Assembly (NCBI GenBank): GCA_019634415.1
Contig: JAHQVJ010000063.1
Coordinates: forward strand, 1-32,887
Length of the DNA: 32,887 nt
Origin: Myxococcales bacterium
GTDB lineage: Bacteria > Myxococcota_A > UBA796 > GCA-2862545
Direction: 5' to 3'
The stretch's first letter is position 1, and the number at the start of each line of letters is the position of its first letter. This document shows positions 14,604 to 21,073 of this stretch, in pieces. Under the pieces are notes generated by a model. That model was not told where the DNA came from, ran no database searches, and was given only the letters and a program-made list of their open reading frames with translations. Both the position numbers and the translations under genes were made by a program.

Positions 14604-15820
14604 GCACGTCCTACGACGCCGTGGTGGTGGGGTGCGGGCCCGCTGGGAGCGTGGCGGCTGCCGAGCTGGCGAAGGCGGGTCTGTCGGTGCTGGCCCTCGA
14701 GCGCTACCGGTTTCCCCGCTTCCGCGTGGGGGAGTCGCTCACCGTGAGTGCGGGCGATCTGGTGCGCGAGTGGGGGCTCGAGGCCGAGATGGCGCGGCTC
14801 GACTTCCCGCCGAAGTCCGGGGTGAAGGTCATCGGGCGTAGCGCTCGCACCGAGTTCTTCGTGGAGGTGGCGCGGCCCACCTGGCAGGTGCGGCGTGCGG
14901 AGTTCGACGAGCTGCTGCTGAACCGCGCCATCGAGGCGGGGGTGGAGCATCGCTGGGGCAGCGTGAAGCGCGTGACCCAGCAGGGCGATCGCGTGGTGGG
15001 GGTGGGGTTTCGTCCCGAGGGTCGCAAGTCGCTGGTGGACGTACGGGCCGAGGTGGTGATCGACGCCACCGGTCACAGCGCGTTGATGTCGCGCCAGGGC
15101 GTGGCGGGACCGCGCCAGATGGGCACCTTCGACAGGCAGATCGCCACCTTCACCCAGTTCACCCACGCCGTGCGCGATCCCGGCGCGATGGGGAACAACA
15201 CGTTCATCTTCTACGGCAGCAAGTACCACTGGGCCTGGTTCATCCCCGTCTCCTCCACCGTGACGAGCGTGGGGGTGGTGCTGCCCACGACCACCCACCG
15301 GTCGGTGGCGAGCAAGCCGGAGGAGGTGCTGGCCTGGGGACTAGAGCACGTGAACCCCGATCTGTGGCGGCGCGTGCAGGGGCTGACGCCCAGCGAGCCC
15401 GTGCGCGTGATCCGGAACTACTCGTACCGCATCGATCCCTTCGTGGGGGATGGCTGGCTGTGTGTGGGGGATGCCCATCGCTTCCCCGATCCCATCTTCT
15501 CCTTCGGGGTGTCCTTCGCGATGACGGAGGCCCGAGCGGCGGCCGAGGCCGTGGTGCGGGCGCGGTGGACGGGTGACGCCCAGGAGCCCTTCGAGCGCTA
15601 CGCGGCCTACTGCTCGCGCGGCCAGGACGCGGCGATGGACCTCATCCAGTACTTCTGGAAGTTCCCGGCGTTCTTCTCGTTCCAGACCCGCGGATCCACC
15701 CGGGGCGACATGATCCAGCTGCTGGGGGGCGACTGCTTCGGCACCCAGGAGAACGGCGTGCTCGACATGATGCGCAAGAGCCTGCGAGAGGTCGACGCCC
15801 CTCGACCGGCGGCCCGCTGA
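14600..15820 (+). CDS. Flavin-dependent halogenase (PltA/Bmp2-type)
   Basis: A 406-residue flavoprotein. It begins with the dinucleotide-binding motif VVVGCGPAGSVAA (Gly11, Gly13, Gly16) and has GES at 44-46. Lys72 in FPPKSGVKV is the candidate lysine that relays hypohalous acid. The halogenase-specific WxWxIP motif is present as WAWFIP (211-216). A second family motif, FxxPxxSxG, is present at 295-303, overlapping the flavin-binding GDAHRFPDP. TWQVRRAEFDELLL (94-107) is typical of the carrier-bound-substrate group. I infer that it chlorinates or brominates the pyrrolyl-S-carrier protein, needing FADH2 from a separate reductase that is not in this window. The halide and number of substitutions cannot be read. 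ATG 14600 overlaps the previous stop (ATGA). Confidence 0.88.
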   Translation: MSTSYDAVVVGCGPAGSVAAAELAKAGLSVLALERYRFPRFRVGESLTVSAGDLVREWGLEAEMARLDFPPKSGVKVIGRSARTEFFVEVARPTWQVRRAEFDELLLNRAIEAGVEHRWGSVKRVTQQGDRVVGVGFRPEGRKSLVDVRAEVVIDATGHSALMSRQGVAGPRQMGTFDRQIATFTQFTHAVRDPGAMGNNTFIFYGSKYHWAWFIPVSSTVTSVGVVLPTTTHRSVASKPEEVLAWGLEHVNPDLWRRVQGLTPSEPVRVIRNYSYRIDPFVGDGWLCVGDAHRFPDPIFSFGVSFAMTEARAAAEAVVRARWTGDAQEPFERYAAYCSRGQDAAMDLIQYFWKFPAFFSFQTRGSTRGDMIQLLGGDCFGTQENGVLDMMRKSLREVDAPRPAAR

Positions 15821-15821
15821 G

Positions 15822-16880
15822 GTGGCCGCGACGGCCTGGGTGAGGGCGCTGACCACGACGACCGGGCGGCACACCACGGACCAGGCGGAGCTGGGTCGTC
15901 GACTGTCGCAGTCGGTGGCGGATCTGCCCGATCCGCAGGGTCGCCGTCGCCTCATCGGCTTCGTGCACGCGCACTCGGGCATCCAGCAGCGCCACGTGGA
16001 GGTGGCCCCCGGCGCCCTGGTGGGGGACCCGGACTGGCAGCGCGGCGTGCAGGAGGCGTCGCTGTCGCTGTCGGAGCGGTGCCTGCGGCAGCTGGGCGCG
16101 GCGGATCCGGACGGGGTGCGCGACTGTGGAGCCCTGGTGGTGGTGAGCAGCACCTTCGCGGGGTTCCCCGCGGCGAGTCGGGTGCTGCAGGATCGGCTTC
16201 AGCTTCCTCGGCAGGCGACCTGCTGGGATCTGTCGGGGCTGGGATGTGCGGGTCCCACCCAGGGGCTGTTCTTGGCCTGGTCCCTGCTGCAGCAAGGCCA
16301 CGACAACGTGATCGTGCTGTTCGTCGATGCGATGGCCTCCTTCGGCTCGGCGCGGGTGTGGTCGCAGGTGCCCGAGATGTCGGAGGTGGTGGCGCACTGC
16401 CTGGCCTCGGACGGTGCGGCGGCGATACTGATCGGTCGCACACCTGCAGCGCAGCCGGTGTTCGGGTTCACCGACTGCACGCTGCAGTCGAGGTTGTGGT
16501 CCGACAGCCTCGATCAGAACGACCTGACAGTGCGGGATGGATGGCCCTACCTGTCGGTGGGCAAGCAGATCCGCACGCGTCTGGTGCAGGAGACGGGCGA
16601 TCTGCTCGACGACGACTTCGTCGCCCACCCGGCCTTCCTGCATCCGGGCGGCCCGGATCTGATGAAGCGGGTCGTGGCCGCGCGTCCGCAGCTCGCGGCG
16701 ACGGTCGAGGTGTCGATGGCGGTGCTCGAGCGGCACGGGAACCTGGGCTCGGCGTCGGTGGTGTTCGTGTTGGACGAGGCGCTGCGGCGCTCGATGCCCC
16801 TGGTGCCGCGCTTCGGCGTGTTCGCCCTGGGTCCCGGAATCGTCGCCACGCGGCTGCGCGTGGACGGCGTGGAGGTGTGA
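15822..16880 (+). CDS. Type III polyketide synthase (chalcone/stilbene synthase family)
   Basis: A 352-residue enzyme of the usual length. The Cys-His-Asn triad is intact. Cys142 lies in LSGLGCAGPTQGL, His274 in FLHPGGPDLM (the family's HPGGP signature), and Asn307 in HGNLGSASVVFVLDE. The C-terminal FALGPGI (near 334-340) matches the GFGPG loop of chalcone synthases. These features separate it from FabH-type KAS III enzymes. It should extend an acyl thioester starter with malonyl-CoA units and cyclise the product. The GLGCAG cysteine region looks closer to bacterial alkylresorcinol/alkylpyrone synthases than to RppA or DpgA. The natural starter may be the pyrrolyl thioester made by the upstream genes. 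The GTG start lies 1 base after the halogenase stop. Confidence 0.92.
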   Translation: MAATAWVRALTTTTGRHTTDQAELGRRLSQSVADLPDPQGRRRLIGFVHAHSGIQQRHVEVAPGALVGDPDWQRGVQEASLSLSERCLRQLGAADPDGVRDCGALVVVSSTFAGFPAASRVLQDRLQLPRQATCWDLSGLGCAGPTQGLFLAWSLLQQGHDNVIVLFVDAMASFGSARVWSQVPEMSEVVAHCLASDGAAAILIGRTPAAQPVFGFTDCTLQSRLWSDSLDQNDLTVRDGWPYLSVGKQIRTRLVQETGDLLDDDFVAHPAFLHPGGPDLMKRVVAARPQLAATVEVSMAVLERHGNLGSASVVFVLDEALRRSMPLVPRFGVFALGPGIVATRLRVDGVEV

Positions 16881-19018
16881 TGGCGGCGGTGCTCGACGAC
16901 GACCTGGTGGCGGATGTGTCCGTGGCGCGGGCTGCCTGGGAGCAGGCGGGCTTGCAGGCGCGACTGGCGGTGCTGAAGGACGCTGGTGCTGCGCTGGCGG
17001 CCCATCGCGAGGCGCTGGAGGCGACGCTGCTCCGCGATGGGCTGTCGCGTGCCATGGCCCGCACCTACGGCGACTGGATCGTGCGCTGTGCTCGCCCGCC
17101 CCTCCTCGATGCCTACGCAGAGCAGTTCGCGCGCTGGATGGGCACCCAGGGGCGACGTGGTGAGCTGCTGGTGCGCCGCCCCGACGGGGTGGTGTTGCTG
17201 GTGCTCCCCGGGGGCAGCCCCACCATCAACGCGGCGAGCCTGTTCTCGATCCTGCTGCCGGGCAACGGCGTGGTGGTCCGCGCACCGCCGAACGACGCTG
17301 GGGTGCGCTTGATCGTCGAGGAGATCTGTGGAGGCGCGCTGACGCGTCATGGGTTCGATCCGTCGCTGGTGCGGGTGGTGACCGGCAGCACCCGCTCGTT
17401 CGTGGATCGGTTCCTTTCTGCGGACGACGTGCGCACCGTGGTGTTCTTCGGGGGCGGTCGCGCCGGTCGTGCCGTGGCGGAGCGGGCCCAGCAGCTGGGG
17501 CGCAAGGCGGTGCTGGAGCTCGAGGGGAGCGGGCACCTGCTGGTGTGGCGGGATGGTGCTGTGGGCGGTGCCGTGCCCAGTGCGCTGCGCGCCTTCGACG
17601 CCTCGAGCACGCCCTGCCTGGTGCCCAAGCACCTGCACGTGCACGCCGATGCGCACGAGGCCTTCGTGGAGGCGTTGCTGGAGGGGGTGGCCGGGCTGTC
17701 CACGGTGCAAGCCGATCCGCAGGACGGGCGCCTGGTGCCCGCCGATCTGGACGGATGGCAGGCGGCGCTCGACGAAGTGCGCCCGCTCGGCAAGGTGCTG
17801 GCGGGCGGCCATCGCATGCAGGCCGACGGCACGCCCGATCCCGATGGACCCTACGCCGCCCCTACGGTGGTGGCCCTCGACGCCGCCGTGGTGTCGGGGC
17901 ATGCCCTGCGCTGCTTCGAGGAGGAGATCCGGTTTCCGCTGCTCCCGGTGGTGCGCCACCTGGGCACGGACGCCGAGATCGCCGAGTCCATGGCGCGCCT
18001 CGCGGGGGCGAGCCCCTTCGCGCTGCGCGCCTCGGTGTGGACGGAGGATCCGGCGCAGGTCCGCTTCTTCGCCCAGCGGCTGGGGCACGTGGGGCTGCTG
18101 CTGTTCAACGACGACCACGCGCGCTGCCCCGACTACGCGGCCCCCTGGGGCGGTACACGGCGAAGCGGCGGCCCCCATGGCGAGAACCATCTGTTCTGGG
18201 CCAAGACGAGCCACCTGCAGGGGATCGTCTGCGAGGGCCTCGACGAGGCAGGCCGCCAGGGAGTGGGGGAGGCGCTGGGGCTGCAGCCGGCGGCGACGCC
18301 CCGGGTGGGGCTGGCCATCGACGACGGCGTGGCCACCCTGACCCTGCAGCGCCCCGAGCGGCACAACGCCGTGGACGCGGCGCTGGTGGCGGATCTGTCC
18401 CGTGTGCTCGATGGGCTCTTCCATGAGCCGGAGCTGTGCGCGGTGGTGCTGCGGGGGCAGGGGCCCTCCTTCTGTAGCGGGGGCGATCTGCGCGATCTGC
18501 GCGGGCTGGACGCCACCGCGGCGCGGGCGTTCATGATGCAGGCCACGGCCGTGTTCCGGCGCCTGGCGGCCCTCGAGGTGCCGGTGATCGCAGCGGTGCA
18601 CGGGTTCTGCCTGGGGGGTGGCTTCGAGCTCGCGCTGCACTGCGACGAGATCATCGCCAGCGGCGACGCCACCCTGGGGTTCCCCGAGACCGGAGTGGGC
18701 TTCGTGACGACGGCGGGCAGCGTGTCGCGCCTGGTGGAGGCCGTCGGTAGCGTGCGGGCGCGTCACCTGCTGCTCACCGGCCGGCGGATCACCGGGCGGG
18801 AGGCCCACGACATGGGGCTGCTCACCACCTGCTGCGAGGCGCGCGCCTTCGAGGCCACCGTGGCCGCCCATGCCGCGGCCTATCGGCGGCTGCCGCGGGG
18901 CTCGGTGGCGGCCATGAAGCGGCTGGTGCAGGCCGAGACGGCGGGTCGGGAGACGGCGTCGTGGATTCGCGAGGTGGAGACCTTCGAGGGCTTGGTGCGG
19001 CGGGGGCACGCCTTGTGA
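16880..19018 (+). CDS. Aldehyde dehydrogenase-enoyl-CoA hydratase (crotonase) fusion
   Basis: A 712-residue two-domain enzyme. Residues 1-455 form an aldehyde dehydrogenase with LPGNGVVVRAP (126-136), a GGGRAG nucleotide-binding segment (191-196), Glu213 in LELEGSG and catalytic Cys246 in SSTPCLV. Residues 470-712 form a crotonase with FCSGGDL (531-537) and the oxyanion loop GFCLGGGFELAL. Glu583 and Glu603 (FPETGVG) are spaced 20 apart, as are the two catalytic Glu of enoyl-CoA hydratase. ATG 16880 overlaps the PKS stop as TGATG. Each domain is complete. The pair could dehydrate or cleave a PKS-derived acyl intermediate and oxidise (or reductively form) an aldehyde. In feruloyl-CoA catabolism a crotonase lyase hands an aldehyde to a dehydrogenase, but no substrate can be assigned here. 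Confidence 0.88.
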   Translation: MAAVLDDDLVADVSVARAAWEQAGLQARLAVLKDAGAALAAHREALEATLLRDGLSRAMARTYGDWIVRCARPPLLDAYAEQFARWMGTQGRRGELLVRRPDGVVLLVLPGGSPTINAASLFSILLPGNGVVVRAPPNDAGVRLIVEEICGGALTRHGFDPSLVRVVTGSTRSFVDRFLSADDVRTVVFFGGGRAGRAVAERAQQLGRKAVLELEGSGHLLVWRDGAVGGAVPSALRAFDASSTPCLVPKHLHVHADAHEAFVEALLEGVAGLSTVQADPQDGRLVPADLDGWQAALDEVRPLGKVLAGGHRMQADGTPDPDGPYAAPTVVALDAAVVSGHALRCFEEEIRFPLLPVVRHLGTDAEIAESMARLAGASPFALRASVWTEDPAQVRFFAQRLGHVGLLLFNDDHARCPDYAAPWGGTRRSGGPHGENHLFWAKTSHLQGIVCEGLDEAGRQGVGEALGLQPAATPRVGLAIDDGVATLTLQRPERHNAVDAALVADLSRVLDGLFHEPELCAVVLRGQGPSFCSGGDLRDLRGLDATAARAFMMQATAVFRRLAALEVPVIAAVHGFCLGGGFELALHCDEIIASGDATLGFPETGVGFVTTAGSVSRLVEAVGSVRARHLLLTGRRITGREAHDMGLLTTCCEARAFEATVAAHAAAYRRLPRGSVAAMKRLVQAETAGRETASWIREVETFEGLVRRGHAL

Positions 19019-19764
19019 GCGCGCTGCAGGGGCAGGTGGCGCTGGTGACCGGAGCGTCGCGCGGGATCGGGCGCGCCATCGCGGTGCGGCTGGGGGCCCT
19101 GGGTGCGCAGGTGGTGATCGACTACCGCAGCGACGAACAGGCTGCGCTGCAGGCCGCGCGCGAGGTGGCGGCGGCCGGTGGGCCGGACCCGCTGGTGGTC
19201 CGCGCCGACGTGGCGGATCCCGAGGCGGCGACGGCGCTGGTGCAGGGGGTGCTGGAGCAGCACGGCCGCCTGGACGTGCTCGTGAACAACGCGGGGATCC
19301 AGCGGTCGGCGATGGCCCATCGCATGGTGGATGCGGACTGGCACGACGTGATCGCAGTGAACCTGTCGGCGGTGTTCTTCGCCTGCCGGGCGGCGCTACC
19401 GGCGATGCGCCAGGCAGGTCGGGGGCACATCGTCAACATCGCCTCGGCCTCGAGTGTGCAGGCCCAGCCCGGTGCCTGCAGCTACGTGGCGTCGAAGCAC
19501 GGGCTCATCGGCCTCACGAAGGCGCTGGCGCTCGAGAACGCGGGCAAGGGTGTGCGGGTGCACGCGGTGGCGCCGGGGTTGACGGACACCGATCTCGTGC
19601 GCCAGCTGTCCGACGAGCAGCGCGCCTCGCTGCAGCGCCTGGTGCCCCTGGGCCGCCTGGGGCGTCCCGAGGAGGTTGCTGCGGCGGTGGCCTGGCTGGT
19701 CACCGAGGGCAGCTACACCACCGGCAACACGCTGCACGTCAGCGGCGGTGTGGTCCTGGGGTAG
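19015..19764 (+). CDS. Short-chain dehydrogenase/reductase (FabG-like)
   Basis: A 249-residue classical SDR of normal length. It has TGASRGIG (nucleotide binding), NNAG, a catalytic Ser in NIASASS, and YVASK as the Tyr-x3-Lys pair, followed by the typical C-terminal GRLGRPEEVA and VSGG. The YRS ending of the second strand and the following residues do not clearly settle NADH against NADPH. It closes the biosynthetic operon: GTG 19015 overlaps the preceding stop as GTGA. A role as ketoreductase on the polyketide or acyl intermediate is the simplest inference. Its stop lies 3 bases from the stop of a convergent lipoprotein gene, so a bidirectional terminator would have to lie within coding sequence. 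Confidence 0.9.
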   Translation: MSALQGQVALVTGASRGIGRAIAVRLGALGAQVVIDYRSDEQAALQAAREVAAAGGPDPLVVRADVADPEAATALVQGVLEQHGRLDVLVNNAGIQRSAMAHRMVDADWHDVIAVNLSAVFFACRAALPAMRQAGRGHIVNIASASSVQAQPGACSYVASKHGLIGLTKALALENAGKGVRVHAVAPGLTDTDLVRQLSDEQRASLQRLVPLGRLGRPEEVAAAVAWLVTEGSYTTGNTLHVSGGVVLG

Positions 19765-19767
19765 GGC

Positions 19768-20319
19768 CTACAACCGCTGGCAGCCGAACTGGCTGATGGA
19801 GGGGTGCAGCTGCACGAGCAGGTCCTCCGCGGCGTCAGGGTCCGCACCGAGCACGCCACAGTCCGTGACCCGCTCGTCGTCGGAGTAGAGGATCAGGCCG
19901 TAGCTCAGGGCGTCGCCCACGCAGTCCAGGGCCGAGGTGGTGCCGGGCTCGTAGGGCGGCAGCTGCCCCATGAGTACCGGGCCGATCTTCCACTGGTCCC
20001 AGGTGCCTCCGGGATCGGTGTCGGCGAGCTCCAGTGGGTGCACCTCGTGGGCCCGGTCCGCGGTGCGCAGCACATGGAGCACCACTCCGTCGGACCAGCC
20101 GGTGGTCAGGGCCTCGAAGGAGAAGGTGGGTGGCAGTGCGGCGTCGTTGCAGCCGCCGAGGAGCACGTCGAGCTGTGTTCCGGTGGGGTCTTGTGGATCG
20201 TCCCCGCCGTTGTTGCCGGCCCCGGTGCCGGTCCGCGGAGGCGGTGGATCCGGCACGGCTCCGAACTCCACGATGCCGAGACGGCACCCGGTCATGGCTA
20301 CGATCACCAACAGTCTCAT
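19768..20319 (-). CDS. Lipoprotein of unknown function
   Basis: A 183-residue predicted lipoprotein. MRLLVIVAMTGC gives a short signal with Cys12 as lipidation site. I prefer the ATG at 20319 over a GTG 12 bases upstream because a GGGGGT run precedes it at good spacing. A Pro/Gly/Asp-rich linker (about 22-50) is followed by a compact acidic domain with several Cys (for example GGCNDAALPPTF, SALDCVGDALSYG and a C-terminal FGCQ). I recognise no family. It is convergent with the biosynthetic operon and lies just downstream of a short minus-strand remnant, so it may be the tail of a degraded operon. Confidence 0.65.
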   Translation of the reverse strand: MRLLVIVAMTGCRLGIVEFGAVPDPPPPRTGTGAGNNGGDDPQDPTGTQLDVLLGGCNDAALPPTFSFEALTTGWSDGVVLHVLRTADRAHEVHPLELADTDPGGTWDQWKIGPVLMGQLPPYEPGTTSALDCVGDALSYGLILYSDDERVTDCGVLGADPDAAEDLLVQLHPSISQFGCQRL

Positions 20320-20337
20320 CGATACCCCCACGCCCTC

Positions 20338-20592
20338 TCATGTGCGGATGGGGATCGATGGATCGCCTCGGGTGGGGCAGCGCTCGTTGTCGAAGTCGAG
20401 TTCGTTGTGCTCGGGTTCGCCGCCGTCTTCGGGATGCACCAGCCACTCCCCGTGAAGGGAGAAGGGCACCTCGATCGGGCCGCCGTAGCGGAACAGCTCC
20501 AGTGGGAGAACACTGCCGGCTGGACTTCCCGATCCGTGGCGACGTGGCGCTCGGAGCGCAGCTACAACCTCACCGACGACGTGCCGGCCCAC
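20338..20592 (-). CDS. Short hypothetical protein or 3' remnant of a gene
   Basis: An 84-codon minus-strand frame. The part from about 20515 down to the stop at 20338 has strongly biased GC-rich third positions and a protein-like sequence with LFRYGGPIEVPFSLHGEWLV followed by an acidic stretch. The 5' part (20516-20592) is antisense to another coding-like stretch and is less convincing. It may be the C-terminal end of a gene whose front has been lost. The stop is 18 bases before the lipoprotein ATG at 20319. I do not recognise the family. Confidence 0.35.
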   Translation of the reverse strand: MGRHVVGEVVAALRAPRRHGSGSPAGSVLPLELFRYGGPIEVPFSLHGEWLVHPEDGGEPEHNELDFDNERCPTRGDPSIPIRT

Positions 20593-20779
20593 GACGCGAC
20601 CTACATCGACATCGACATCATCCCGCGGGGAAACCCCGAATTCTGCAGCGTCACTGAGCGGTGTGGTCTGGGAGAAGGGTCACTGTGACACCAACAGCGA
20701 GTGTCAGTCTGGACTCGTCTGCGTGCCGAACCTTGGCGCGGCATGGGGACTGGGAGTGGGGATCGGCCTGTGCGCTTGA
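20521..20779 (+). pseudogene. Frameshifted remnant of a Cys-rich secreted protein
   Basis: Coding-like sequence continues across more than one frame without a proper start. One frame gives SYNLTDDVPAHDATYIDID and then IIPRGNPEFCS, ending at a TGA at 20686-20688. One base over, a GTG at 20663 opens VVWEKGHCDTNSECQSGLVC and runs to a Cys-Ala end with TGA at 20777-20779. The C-x5-C-x4-C pattern is like that in the esterase-like lipoprotein at 2006. The simplest reading is a decayed gene that lost its 5' part and gained one or two frameshifts. A sequencing or assembly error could produce the same picture. Confidence 0.45.
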
Positions 20780-21073
20780 GGCTGGAGCTCGAGGCACCCG
20801 CTGGGTCCGCGAGACGCACCGACGGGCGTCCACCACGGTCATGGCGCTGCACGCTGACCACCGATACCGCCGTGCCGGGTCCTAGCCAACCCGACGGCCA
20901 GGACCGATCCAATGCTCCCGAACTGCAGGAGCTACACGGACGTCCACCTGGCTCTCGAACGTCGCGGACTTCTGGTGATCGTCACAACGTTCGAGCCGAG
21001 GACGCCAGGACCGCGCTGAGCGCGCTTCGTGACGTGACGGCAATTTCGGCCTCACGCGACGTTCTTGCGACAT
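20780..21073. other. Gap without a recognisable gene
   Basis: No open frame here has convincing codon use on either strand, and I see no clear terminator, tRNA or repeat. Several low-quality frames cross the stretch. It separates the frameshifted remnant from the large unrecognised gene at 21074. Confidence 0.5.

Larger units (their letters stand above)
10896..19764 (+). other. Biosynthetic operon: proline-derived halopyrrole module joined to a type III PKS
   Basis: Seven co-directional genes lie with overlaps of 1-4 bases or gaps of 1-4 bases (GTGA, ATGA and TGATG junctions). The order is acyl-CoA-dehydrogenase-like oxidase, prolyl-AMP ligase, carrier protein-hydrolase fusion, flavin halogenase, type III PKS, ALDH-crotonase fusion, SDR. 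The first four match the known Plt/Bmp logic, in which L-proline is activated, loaded on a carrier protein, oxidised to a pyrrole and halogenated. The remaining genes should extend or tailor the acyl chain. No phosphopantetheinyl transferase, resistance gene or exporter is visible in the operon. Confidence 0.85.

Noticed and set aside
14600..15820. Geranylgeranyl-reductase-like or hydroxylating flavoprotein
   Set aside because: The WAWFIP and FxxPxxSxG motifs together with the carrier-protein neighbour favour a halogenase.
15822..16880. FabH-type ketoacyl synthase III
   Set aside because: HPGGP, the GNLGSA Asn motif and the C-terminal FALGPGI loop are type III PKS features rather than FabH features.
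16547..19009. 820-codon open frame on the minus strand
   Set aside because: It is antisense to the ALDH-crotonase and PKS genes, whose motifs are complete. The minus translation is His/Arg/Gln-rich with no domain, as expected from high-GC third positions.
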